Shown: positions 6,792 to 13,034 of the stretch, piece after piece | How positions within the stretch are numbered: position 1 is the stretch's first letter | Layout: every line of letters begins with the position of its first letter | Source: Candidatus Omnitrophota bacterium | GTDB taxonomy: Bacteria > Omnitrophota > Gorgyraeia > 2-02-FULL-51-18 > JAGOUK01 | Assembly: GCA_015231685.1 (NCBI GenBank) | Contig: JADGBA010000013.1 | Coordinates: 2,059 to 15,092, forward strand | Length of the DNA stretch: 13,034 nucleotides | Direction: 5' to 3' | Notes under the pieces: generated by a model | Seen by the model: the letters and a program-made list of their open reading frames with translations, nothing else | Database searches by the model: none | Told to the model about the DNA's origin: nothing | Made by a program: the position numbers and the translations under genes

Positions 6792-7241
6792 TTAATGCCC
6801 TGTGTGACCAAACCCACCCTCCGCACGCTCTGTTAAATCAAGTGACTCAACGAGCTCGAGTTCAGGTGTGACAACCTCCTGAAAGACCATTTGAGCCACG
6901 CGCATGCCGCGCGACACCCTGAATACATCCTGCCCGTGATTAATCACGATAAGGGATATCGGGCCCCGGTAATCACTGTCAATGGTGCCGGGACTGTTGG
7001 CCAGAGTCACGCCGTGCTTAAGTGCCAAACCGCTGCGGGGACGAATCTGGGCTTCGTACCCCGCCGGAATCGCGATCCTCAGCCCCGTACGAACCAGTCG
7101 TAACTCGCCCGCCGGTACAACGACCTCACCGGGCTCAGCGGAACACAAATCCATTCCGCTGGACCCCGGTGTCATCAGTTGTGGCAAAGGCAGGTCAGAA
7201 GCGTGAGCTTCTCTTTGGACGAGAACCCTGATCCTTGTCAT
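6792..7241 (-). CDS. dut: Deoxyuridine 5'-triphosphate nucleotidohydrolase (trimeric dUTPase)
   Basis: 149 aa, normal length for a trimeric dUTPase. It hydrolyses dUTP to dUMP and pyrophosphate, keeping uracil out of DNA and feeding thymidylate synthesis. All five motifs are visible: 1, GMDLCSA (29-35); 2, RPRSGL (68-73); 3, GTIDSDYRG (85-93) with catalytic D90 and Y91; 4, GMRVAQMVF (112-120); and 5, AEGGFGHTG (140-148). ATG 7239-7241 lies inside the 3' end of pnp, giving a 47-bp out-of-frame overlap. The residues from there (RIRVLV...DLPLP) match the usual dUTPase N-terminus, so the overlap is real rather than a start error. No clear Shine-Dalgarno precedes it, so translation probably depends on ribosomes finishing pnp. 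Confidence 0.95.
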   Translation of the reverse strand: MTRIRVLVQREAHASDLPLPQLMTPGSSGMDLCSAEPGEVVVPAGELRLVRTGLRIAIPAGYEAQIRPRSGLALKHGVTLANSPGTIDSDYRGPISLIVINHGQDVFRVSRGMRVAQMVFQEVVTPELELVESLDLTERAEGGFGHTGH

Positions 7242-9396
7242 TGCGGGGTCTTTGTTGCCTTGATGCCGGACGGCGCTCCCTCGGCGGCCGATTGGGGTCC
7301 GGATGCGGAATCAGTCCCTTGACGGCCTTGGCCGACAAGTTGACCCGGCCCTGCCGGTCCACTTCGATGACCTTTACATCAAACTGGTCACCCACAGCCA
7401 CCACGTCGTCAATATGGTCCACGAATGAATCCGATAATTCCGAGATATGCGCCAACCCTTCCTTGCCGGGCATGATTTCACAAAAAGCACCAAAATCCAT
7501 AAGCCTTGTCACGGTGGCTTTGTAGATCTTGCCAACCTCAGCTTCTTGAGTGATCTCACGGATCATCTGAATAGCCTTGTCGGATCCGCCGGATTCTCTG
7601 GAAGCGACGCGAACCGTGCCGTCGTCTTCAATATTGATATCCGCACCCGACTCGGATTGAATCCGCCGGATCATTTTGCCGCCGGGTCCGATCACCTCTC
7701 CGATACGCTCGGGATTAATCTTGAGTTCGATGATTCGTGGGGCAAACCGTGACAATTCCTGCCGCGGCGCGGAAATCACCTCGAGCATCTTGTTTAGGAT
7801 GTGCGAGCGCCCTGCCTTGGCCTGTTCCAGCGCCTTGACCAGAATCCCGAAATCGATCCCCTCTTTTAGCTTGATGTCGAGCTGAAGCGTCGTGATCCCC
7901 TTCGCGGTTCCCGCGACTTTGAAATCCATATCGCCCAGATGGTCTTCGACCCCCGCGATATCAGAAAGGACCACCCAATCCGCCCCCTCCTTAATCAGCC
8001 CCATCGCAATTCCGCTGACCGGCGCCTTGATCGGAACACCCGCATCCATGAGCGCCAGCGTCCCCGAACACACCGAGGCCATGCTTGACGATCCGTTGGA
8101 TTCAAGAATATCCGAAACCAGGCGAATGGTATAAGGAAACTCCTCCTTGGTAGGCACCACGGCCGATAAACCCCGGCGCGCAAGCGCACCGTGTCCAATC
8201 TCCCGTCTTCCCGGTCCACGCATCATTTTGACTTCACCCACAGAATACGGGGGGAAGTTGTAATGCAGCATGAAATTTTTGTAATGGGTCCCCTGATAGG
8301 ATTCGATCAACTGCTCATCCTTCGCGGTTCCCAACGTTGCGATACCCAGGCTCTGCGTTTGTCCGCGCGTAAAAAGCCCCGACCCGTGGGTCCGCGGCAA
8401 CACTCCAACCTCGCACTCGATTTTACGGATTTCATCAAGCGCGCGCCCGTCCACCCGGCGTTTCCCGGTCAGGTAAAACTTGCGGACTTCGGTATATTCA
8501 ATGTCTTCGAGGATATGGAGAACCGCCCCTTTGGTCACCGATCCGCCTTCCGTGACAAACTTCTCGCAGAGCTCCTTCTTCAGCTGATCAATCGCCTCCT
8601 GCCTGGCTTCCTTGGTTTTGGGTTCGTTGATGGACCGGAAAGCGTCCACCGCGATTGCCGAAATCCTGGATTCCAGATCCGCATCGACTTCCGGAGCGCT
8701 CCAGAGCGCCTTTTCTTTGGCGATCCCGGCGGCAAACTCCGCCTGAAAATCGACAATTCGCCGAATTTCGGCATGAGCGAATTTGAGCGCCTCCGTGATC
8801 CGCTCTTCGCTGATCTCTTTGGCTTCCGATTCGATCATGGTGATGCCGTCTTTTGTGCCGGCCACCACGATATCAAGGGTGGATTTCTTCAGCTCTTCGT
8901 AGGTCGGGTTCACCACAAATTGCCCTTCAACCTCGGCCACGCGGACCGCGCCGACCGGCTCCAAAAAGGGCACGTCGGACAGGAGGAGCGCCATGGAAGC
9001 GCCGTTGATGCTCAGCATATCGGGATCATTCTCACCGTCGCTGGAGAGCACCGTGGCCACAATCTGGACTTCGTTGCGATAGCCCTCAGGAAACAACGGC
9101 CGGATCGGCCGATCCGTAAGACGCGAAGTCAGAATTTCTTTCTCCGTCGCCCGGCCTTCGCGCTTGAAGAAGCCGCCCGGGATCATGCCGCCGGCGTAGG
9201 TTTTTTCCTGATATTCAACCGTCAGCGGAAAAAAATCCTGCCCTTCCCGAGGCTCCTTGGCACCACAAACCGTCACAAGGATCATTGAATCACCCAATTG
9301 TAAAGTCACCGCTCCCGAGGCCTGACGTGCCACATGGCCGGTCCGTGCAATGAGCCGATTGCGGCCCAAGGTCATTTCACTATTTTTTGAATTCAT
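7195..9396 (-). CDS. pnp: Polyribonucleotide nucleotidyltransferase (PNPase)
   Basis: 733 aa 3'-5' phosphorolytic exoribonuclease, normally trimeric and part of RNA-decay complexes. Domains in order: RNase PH 1 (about 10-145), the helical domain (about 200-305), RNase PH 2 (about 315-545), a KH domain with the GPGG loop (about 550-610; IGPGGKMIR at 569-577), and an S1 domain (about 621-692, DFGAFCEIMPGKEGLAHISEL). Active-site acids D485 and D491 are in EDHLGDMDF, equivalent to E. coli D486 and D492. After S1 comes an arginine/proline-rich tail of about 40 residues (694-733), probably disordered and RNA- or partner-binding. Its last 15 codons overlap dut. The gene begins 4 bp after rpsO, so the two are co-transcribed. 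No hairpin is visible in that gap, unlike the rpsO-pnp spacer of E. coli, which carries an RNase III processing site. Confidence 0.97.
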   Translation of the reverse strand: MNSKNSEMTLGRNRLIARTGHVARQASGAVTLQLGDSMILVTVCGAKEPREGQDFFPLTVEYQEKTYAGGMIPGGFFKREGRATEKEILTSRLTDRPIRPLFPEGYRNEVQIVATVLSSDGENDPDMLSINGASMALLLSDVPFLEPVGAVRVAEVEGQFVVNPTYEELKKSTLDIVVAGTKDGITMIESEAKEISEERITEALKFAHAEIRRIVDFQAEFAAGIAKEKALWSAPEVDADLESRISAIAVDAFRSINEPKTKEARQEAIDQLKKELCEKFVTEGGSVTKGAVLHILEDIEYTEVRKFYLTGKRRVDGRALDEIRKIECEVGVLPRTHGSGLFTRGQTQSLGIATLGTAKDEQLIESYQGTHYKNFMLHYNFPPYSVGEVKMMRGPGRREIGHGALARRGLSAVVPTKEEFPYTIRLVSDILESNGSSSMASVCSGTLALMDAGVPIKAPVSGIAMGLIKEGADWVVLSDIAGVEDHLGDMDFKVAGTAKGITTLQLDIKLKEGIDFGILVKALEQAKAGRSHILNKMLEVISAPRQELSRFAPRIIELKINPERIGEVIGPGGKMIRRIQSESGADINIEDDGTVRVASRESGGSDKAIQMIREITQEAEVGKIYKATVTRLMDFGAFCEIMPGKEGLAHISELSDSFVDHIDDVVAVGDQFDVKVIEVDRQGRVNLSAKAVKGLIPHPDPNRPPRERRPASRQQRPRNDKDQGSRPKRSSRF

Positions 9397-9400
9397 CGCT

Positions 9401-9670
9401 CTATTTTCTGATGTTGAGGCGTTGAATCAACTTCTGATATTCCTGTTGATCGCGCCGTTGGATGTAGTTGAGTAACCGCCGTCTTTTTGAAACCAGCATC
9501 AGGAGTCCGCGGCGGGAGTGGTTATCCTTGGTGTGCTGCTTGAAGTGTCCGCTTAACGAATTAATCCTTTCGGTCAATAGCGCGATCTGGACCTGGCAGG
9601 AGCCGGTGTCTTTTTCGCCCTCTTGAAAATCGTGAATCACTTCAGTCTTTTTGTCTTTGGTGAGCGCCAT
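9401..9670 (-). CDS. rpsO: 30S ribosomal protein uS15
   Basis: 89 aa, exactly the usual S15 length. S15 binds the 16S rRNA three-way junction (helices 20-22) early in 30S assembly. Recognisable blocks are DTGSCQVQIALLTERI (residues 21-36), HTKDNHSRRGL (46-56) and SKRRRLLNYIQRRD (61-74), which carry the RNA-contacting residues. It is the first gene of the unit driven by the promoter at 9716-9744. A good Shine-Dalgarno (AGGGGAAG on the minus strand, 9681-9688) sits about 10 nt before the ATG at 9668-9670. In several bacteria S15 represses its own mRNA; the predicted leader here is only about 40 nt, and I cannot tell whether it forms an S15 site. Confidence 0.98.
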   Translation of the reverse strand: MALTKDKKTEVIHDFQEGEKDTGSCQVQIALLTERINSLSGHFKQHTKDNHSRRGLLMLVSKRRRLLNYIQRRDQQEYQKLIQRLNIRK

Positions 9671-9693
9671 GATGTTTCACTTCCCCTTTCTGA

Positions 9694-9705
9694 TTTATTA
9701 ATAAA
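9694..9705. repeat. 12-bp AT palindrome in the rpsO leader
   Basis: TTTATTAATAAA is a perfect palindrome lying just downstream of the predicted start point and upstream of the rpsO Shine-Dalgarno. It could be a protein-binding site, or a minor mRNA hairpin, but AT-only palindromes arise easily by chance. Confidence 0.3.
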
Positions 9706-9715
9706 AAGAGCGCTT

Positions 9716-9744
9716 AGTATATCGCACGAAGTGCCTTTTGTAAA
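9716..9744 (-). promoter_or_regulatory. Predicted sigma70-type promoter of rpsO-pnp-dut-ftsK-rodZ-rimO-pgsA-pgpA
   Basis: On the minus strand, TTTACA (9739-9744, 5 of 6) is followed by a 17-nt spacer and TATACT (9716-9721, 5 of 6). Transcription would start near 9709, leaving a leader of about 40 nt before the rpsO ATG. The sequence immediately upstream is very AT-rich and could act as an UP element. The spacer holds a perfect interrupted palindrome, GCAC-TTC-GTGC (9724-9734). This is the best promoter-like sequence I see in the window. Confidence 0.7.
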
Positions 9745-9833
9745 CATCAGAAAATTTTAGAGAAGTCAATTTATGATTATTTTTGTTAATTATGTATCAA
9801 ATAAATGAATTGCATATAAGATCAGATAAAATT

Positions 9834-9849
9834 AAAAAATCATTTTTTT
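9834..9849 (-). terminator. A-tract/T-tract hairpin around the ribF stop codon (weak terminator candidate)
   Basis: On the minus strand a run of seven A, then TGA (the ribF stop), then six T, followed by AATTTT. The A6/U6 stem is weak and has no GC pairs, so intrinsic termination would be inefficient at best. Some readthrough from ribF into rpsO is likely. Confidence 0.25.
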
Positions 9850-10739
9850 CTATGCCTTAGGGCTGACAAGGCGCTGCGGACATCACGATTCATCTGCACG
9901 ATCAACGCCTCGGACGTTGAATACCTTCTGACCTCGCGCAACCTCTTGATGAGTTGAACTTCCACGTACCTCGGGACGCTCATCTTTGCCCTGTGGATCA
10001 CATGGATCTCAAAGGAAGGAATCTTTTCCCCAAAAGTGGGCCGCGGCCCAAGATGAATAACGGCATTCAACGGGCCGGCCTCGGGGTCAATAAATCGTCC
10101 GGCATAAATTCCCGCGGGTGGAAGCGTTTCTGCGACGGGGCGTATGTTGATCGTAGGAAAACCTAGCTTCCGTCCGCGGCCGTGTCCGCGAACCACCTGT
10201 CCGTAGATCCCAACAGGTCTTCCGCAAAGTCGGCCCGCCTCCGCCAGACGACCGGCGCTGATAAGCCCCCGGATACGCGTGCTCGATATTGCGCAGGCAC
10301 CGCTTTTGAGCTTACCAACAACCCGGACTCCCGGCAGTTGGGATCTCAAAAGGGCCGCGTCGCCCTCGCCGCCACGCCCGAATCGAAATCCCTCCCCGAT
10401 CAAAACCGTATGCGCCTTCAATTTGCGGATAAGAACTTCCCTGATAAACCCGAGCGCGCTCATCCTGGCCATCTTACGGTCAAACACAAGCACAGCCCTT
10501 AGCTGAATACCCGCCTGCGCCAAATGCAACAGCCGGTGACCCAATCCGTAGATGAGTTTCACCCGCTTTCGGGGGCAAACCACGGCAGAGGGATGCGGAT
10601 CAAAGGTCAGGGCCATCGGCTCAAGACGGAGCCGGCGGGCCACACGGAGCGTTTCGCGGATAATTCTTTGATGCCCGCGATGAACGCCATCAAAGACTCC
10701 GATACAAACCGCCCGGCCCTTGACAGGGCGACTCCTCAT
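9840..10739 (-). CDS. ribF: Bifunctional riboflavin kinase / FAD synthetase
   Basis: 299 aa, close to the usual 300-310. The N-terminal nucleotidyltransferase domain (about 8-160) makes FAD from FMN and ATP, with GVFDGVHRGH (14-23), TFDPHP (45-50) and ISSTRIR (151-157). The C-terminal kinase domain (about 175-295) phosphorylates riboflavin, with GRGRKLGFPTINI (187-199), GIYAG (210-214) and the probable catalytic Glu in SFEIHV (E244). After that Glu the usual (L/F)DF is replaced by VIH, a small divergence. I chose ATG 10737-10739 because it forms a four-base ATGA overlap with the truB stop. The frame stays open to a GTG at 10805, which would add 22 residues overlapping truB without homology. 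ribF next to truB is a widely conserved pairing. Confidence 0.95.
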   Translation of the reverse strand: MRSRPVKGRAVCIGVFDGVHRGHQRIIRETLRVARRLRLEPMALTFDPHPSAVVCPRKRVKLIYGLGHRLLHLAQAGIQLRAVLVFDRKMARMSALGFIREVLIRKLKAHTVLIGEGFRFGRGGEGDAALLRSQLPGVRVVGKLKSGACAISSTRIRGLISAGRLAEAGRLCGRPVGIYGQVVRGHGRGRKLGFPTINIRPVAETLPPAGIYAGRFIDPEAGPLNAVIHLGPRPTFGEKIPSFEIHVIHRAKMSVPRYVEVQLIKRLREVRRYSTSEALIVQMNRDVRSALSALRHRKK

Positions 10740-11488
10740 CGCGCGTTTCGCCCGGGCATGATTCTCGACAACCACGACGCCGATTCGGCGGGGCGTTTTT
10801 TCCACGCGGTCAAGGCGTCCGCCGCACGCCGGGCGATCTCCGAACCATCGAGCCTTTTCAGATTCTCGGGAGAAAGACTGTCCGCCACATCAAATGCACC
10901 CACTCGGGTCCGCCGCAGAGAAGAGAGCACCATTCCGGCGCCGAGTTCGCTTCCGACATCAGCGCACACCGCTCTGAGATATGTGCCCTTGGAGACTCTG
11001 GTCGAAAAATAGACATCCGGGGGCGAAAATCTCAACAGATCCAATCGCTTGATTTCCACCGTTTTGACGGGGGCATCAAAAGGGATACTCTTGCGGGCCA
11101 ATTCATAGCCTTTTTTTCCTTTAACTTTGGCGGACGAATATTGGGGCACCGTCTGTTGGATTTTTCCGGTAAAACGCCCGAAAGCCGCCCGCACATCCTT
11201 TTCCCGGATGTGCTCATAGGAGGCGGTTCGCGTCACCATCCCCTCGAGATCCTGCGTGCGGGTCTCCATCCCGAGAGTCATGATCCCCTCATAATCCTTG
11301 TCCAGCACGCTCAAATCCTGGAACAGCGATGTGCTCGGCCCCAACAGCATAATCAAAAGCCCTGTTGCCATGGGATCCAGGGTGCCCGCGTGACCGACCC
11401 GCCGGATGCCGGTTTTTCGCCGGACCACATCCACCATATCGTGGCTGGTGTATAAAATAGGCTTGTCGACAAGGAGTATCCCGTTCAT
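10736..11488 (-). CDS. truB: tRNA pseudouridine(55) synthase
   Basis: 250 aa enzyme that isomerises U55 in the T-loop of nearly all tRNAs. Visible motifs are LVDKP (6-10), TSHDMV (14-19), the catalytic block GHAGTLDPMATGLL (32-45) with nucleophile D38, and SKGTYLRAV (about 166-174). The family's KP.G.TS motif has leucine where glycine is usual (KPILYTS). The protein is shorter than E. coli TruB (314 aa), and the C-terminal region is abbreviated. A strong GGGGAGG lies about 6 nt before the ATG at 11486-11488, which overlaps the rbfA stop as ATGA. The stop overlaps the ribF start in the same way, so rbfA-truB-ribF form a coupled set. Confidence 0.96.
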   Translation of the reverse strand: MNGILLVDKPILYTSHDMVDVVRRKTGIRRVGHAGTLDPMATGLLIMLLGPSTSLFQDLSVLDKDYEGIMTLGMETRTQDLEGMVTRTASYEHIREKDVRAAFGRFTGKIQQTVPQYSSAKVKGKKGYELARKSIPFDAPVKTVEIKRLDLLRFSPPDVYFSTRVSKGTYLRAVCADVGSELGAGMVLSSLRRTRVGAFDVADSLSPENLKRLDGSEIARRAADALTAWKKRPAESASWLSRIMPGRNAR

Positions 11489-11871
11489 GTCGCCTCCCCT
11501 GCCGGGGTGTCTTCACCGGATTCCGCAGGTTTCTCCGAATGTATTTGATCGAGAATCTTTTGGATGCGGAAAGCGTGTTCCGCCCCTTCTTCGCGGAAAA
11601 ACGTCAGATGCACCGCATAACGCATGCTGATCCTGTTGTTCACCAGGTACTTGATTTCTTTGGCGGCATTGCGAATCGCGATTTCCGTGCGTTTCTTGTC
11701 TTCATCGGATCCCATCACGCTGTAAAAAATCCGGGCGCTCTTGAGATCCTTGGCCACCTCGGCCCGGGTCAGGGTGACGAATCCAATCCTCGGATTTGAC
11801 AGATCCTCCCGAATCGTGACGCTGACTTCCTTGAGAAGAAGGCTCGCCAGCCGGTCTGAACGATGCTGCAT
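11485..11871 (-). CDS. rbfA: 30S ribosome-binding factor A
   Basis: 128 aa KH-type RNA-binding protein needed for late 30S maturation and 16S rRNA 5'-end processing, especially in the cold. Family landmarks are the N-terminal RSDRLASLLLKE helix (4-15), GFVTLTRAEVAKDLKSARIF (30-49), the IRNAA helix (about 66-70), R..VHLTFFREEG (about 84-95) and IQKILDQI (103-110). An acidic, nonconserved C-terminal tail follows. A near-consensus GGAGGA sits about 6 nt before the ATG at 11869-11871. The gene heads the rbfA-truB-ribF block; infB and nusA, its usual upstream neighbours, are not present, and xerD lies upstream instead. Confidence 0.95.
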   Translation of the reverse strand: MQHRSDRLASLLLKEVSVTIREDLSNPRIGFVTLTRAEVAKDLKSARIFYSVMGSDEDKKRTEIAIRNAAKEIKYLVNNRISMRYAVHLTFFREEGAEHAFRIQKILDQIHSEKPAESGEDTPAGEAT

Positions 11872-11906
11872 AAATTCCTCCGTTGATGTTTTTGGCCAAG
11901 CGGCCG

Positions 11907-11924
11907 CCAGGCCTCAGGGCCTGG
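11907..11924 (-). promoter_or_regulatory. GC-rich hairpin with the xerD stop codon in its loop
   Basis: CCAGGCC (11918-11924 on the minus strand), loop CTGA, GGCCTGG (11907-11913): a perfect 7-bp stem, six of the pairs GC. The loop contains the xerD TGA. It sits about 35 nt upstream of the rbfA start and is not followed by a U-run, so it is not an intrinsic terminator. It could mark RNA processing, protect an mRNA end, or modulate rbfA; function is inferred only from position. Confidence 0.4.
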
Positions 11925-12804
11925 GATGAAACTGCCGGTGAATCCTCTTGAGGCGCCCCCGGTCCACATGTGTGTAAATCTGGGTCGTCGACACATCGGT
12001 GTGACCCAGCATTTCCTGAAGCGCCCGAAGATCCGCGCCCCGTTCCAAAAGATGTGTCGCAAAAGAATGTCTAAAAATATGCGGATACAATGCTGTCGAT
12101 ATCCCCGCGTTGCGCGCGTGTTTTTTCAGGATCTCCCAAAGCGCCTGACGGCTCATCCGGCGGCCCATACGATTCAAAAAAAAAGCAGTCTCCCCGGCGC
12201 GGGCCTTGGCGAGCCGCGGCCGGGAACGCTCCAGATATCGCCGCATACTTTGGGCGGCAGAGCGGCCGAACGGAATAATGCGTTCCTTGGAACCTTTTCC
12301 GAAGACCCGGATCACGCCGGCCTCAAAATCCACATCCTGCATGCCCAATCCCACCAGCTCCGATGCCCTGAGGCCGGTCGCGTACATGAGCTCAATGCAC
12401 GCGTGATCACGCATTCCTGCGGCCTTTCGCACGTTGGGCGCCGCAATCATCTGACGGATTTCTTTCTCCGAAAGGCTCCCGGGGAGCGCCTTAAAGACCC
12501 GGGGAGACTCCACCTTGTCGGTCTCGTTCTCGTGCGCGAGACCCTCCGCCTGCAAAAATCGATGAAACACCCTGACAGCCACCAAGCGCCGCGCAATCGA
12601 TACCGCCGCGAGACGGCGCTGCTTTTCGTGCAGCAAAAATCCCCGAATATCCGCGGCCATCACGTCGTCGGGACGCGTCTTCCCCTGACGCATCATGAAG
12701 CGCGTGTAACTTTGGAGATCCCTCCGGTACGCGGCCAGAGTGTTTTTTGAAAGCCCCCGCTCCACTGACAACACATTCATGAACCTGTTCACCAAATCGT
12801 TCAA
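11914..12804 (-). CDS. xerD: Site-specific tyrosine recombinase XerD
   Basis: 296 aa, typical for Xer recombinases. These resolve chromosome dimers at dif with a partner Xer and FtsK. The N-terminal SAM-like core-binding domain (about 2-88) has the FMNVLSVERGLSKNTLAAYRRDL signature region. The catalytic domain (about 108-290) carries R146 (TGLRASEL), K in GKGSKER (170/173), H242-x2-R245 (HIFRHSFATH), H268 (LGHTDVS) and Y277 (QIYTHV), so all catalytic residues are present. ALQEMLGHTDVSTTQIYTHV favours XerD over XerC. The start is uncertain: TTG at 12802-12804 gives the usual N-terminal length but has no visible Shine-Dalgarno. The first ATG (12778-12780) would clip the first helix. The stop lies 42 bp before rbfA. 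Confidence 0.92.
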   Translation of the reverse strand: MNDLVNRFMNVLSVERGLSKNTLAAYRRDLQSYTRFMMRQGKTRPDDVMAADIRGFLLHEKQRRLAAVSIARRLVAVRVFHRFLQAEGLAHENETDKVESPRVFKALPGSLSEKEIRQMIAAPNVRKAAGMRDHACIELMYATGLRASELVGLGMQDVDFEAGVIRVFGKGSKERIIPFGRSAAQSMRRYLERSRPRLAKARAGETAFFLNRMGRRMSRQALWEILKKHARNAGISTALYPHIFRHSFATHLLERGADLRALQEMLGHTDVSTTQIYTHVDRGRLKRIHRQFHPRP

Positions 12805-12811
12805 GAGCTGA

Positions 12812-13024
12812 TCACAACTTGATTTCGTCCGGACGGATAAACTCCTTCACATCATCCACATAAAATTCCGATCGCAGGACCCGCAGGCTCCTCTCGAGAA
12901 TGGAGCGCGCCCTCGAAAGACTGGTCGGTGAGTGGGAAACCTCGGTCTGCCGGATCGCGCTTTGAATATTTTCGATCCGACCGGCCAGCTCGGAGGCTTT
13001 GGGCTCCACCAAATACGTCTTCAT
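12812..13024 (-). CDS. Short protein of unknown function (possibly partial)
   Basis: 70 aa from ATG 13022-13024. The frame remains open to the window edge, with a TTG three codons further up, so this may be the 3' end of a longer gene. I do not recognise the family. The protein is charged and appears mostly helical (for example RIENIQSAIR and RARSILERSLRVLRSEF), with no cysteine, no signal peptide and no membrane segment. It ends KEFIRPDEIKL. Its stop is 7 bp upstream of the putative xerD TTG, so it is probably co-transcribed with xerD, and its termination may supply ribosomes to that start. The upstream Shine-Dalgarno region is cut off by the window end. Confidence 0.5.
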   Translation of the reverse strand: MKTYLVEPKASELAGRIENIQSAIRQTEVSHSPTSLSRARSILERSLRVLRSEFYVDDVKEFIRPDEIKL

Positions 13025-13034
13025 TTCATTCAAA

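Larger units (their letters stand above)
9671..9839. other. AT-rich intergenic region between ribF and rpsO
   Basis: 169 bp without a gene, the longest spacer in the window. By hand count 9751-9840 has about 16% G+C, against mid-50s for the surrounding genes. It contains the rpsO promoter, the leader palindrome, and AT-rich upstream sequence with short A- and T-runs. I see no coding potential and no GC-rich terminator. Promoter and UP-element function explain most of it. Confidence 0.7.

Noticed and set aside
10740..10805. N-terminal extension of ribF from a GTG at 10803-10805.
   Set aside because: It lies wholly in truB, lacks homology to RibF N-termini, and the ATG at 10739 has the four-base overlap used elsewhere in this cluster.
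1..13034. Looked for a defence system, CRISPR array, insertion sequence, attachment site, tRNA or riboswitch.
   Set aside because: No repeat-spacer pattern, transposase, integrase of mobile type, tRNA cloverleaf or known riboswitch core was seen. XerD is a housekeeping-type recombinase in a conserved setting.

Overview
The window is a dense block of housekeeping genes (hand-judged G+C in the mid-50s percent, spacers of at most 169 bp) from a bacterium with Gram-negative-like equipment. The order rbfA-truB-ribF-rpsO-pnp is the widely conserved translation/RNA-processing order downstream of infB. The order ftsK-rodZ-rimO-pgsA-pgpA resembles the ftsK/ymfM-pgsA-cinA-recA neighbourhood known from Bacillus and several other phyla. 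I cannot fix the taxon. The combination of compact spacers, MTTase-type RimO, PgpA and trehalose synthesis would fit a little-studied lineage such as Omnitrophota or a relative, but that is a low-confidence guess. No tRNA, rRNA, CRISPR array, insertion sequence, phage gene or defence system was found.

Layout from the right edge leftwards. Almost everything is on the minus strand. (1) 13024-9840: a short unrecognised ORF, xerD, rbfA, truB and ribF, very tightly packed. (2) 9839-9671: the only real intergenic region, very AT-rich, with a good sigma70-type promoter for the next unit. (3) 9670-1040: rpsO, pnp, dut, ftsK, rodZ, rimO, pgsA and pgpA, probably one transcript of about 8.6 kb, with repeated four-base start/stop overlaps that imply translational coupling. 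(4) 660-1184, plus strand: pncC (CinA C-terminal domain), which runs head-on into pgpA and overlaps its 3' end by 145 bp. (5) 600-1, minus strand: the first 200 codons of treY (maltooligosyl trehalose synthase), cut by the window edge and divergent from pncC.

The genes group into a few jobs. S15, RbfA, TruB and RimO serve ribosome assembly and tRNA or ribosomal-protein modification. PNPase degrades RNA. Dut keeps dUTP low. FtsK and XerD are the motor and one recombinase of chromosome-dimer resolution. RodZ links MreB to the membrane. PgsA and PgpA are consecutive steps of phosphatidylglycerol synthesis. RibF makes FMN and FAD, and PncC salvages pyridine nucleotide. TreY converts the reducing end of maltodextrins to trehalose.

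I do not see an undescribed biological system here. The observations worth checking are regulatory and architectural: the compact back-to-back treY/pncC promoters that would give leaderless mRNAs, the pgpA/pncC antisense overlap (possibly the scar of a local inversion), the 47-bp pnp/dut overlap, hairpins that hold stop codons in their loops, and a palindrome inside the rpsO promoter spacer.
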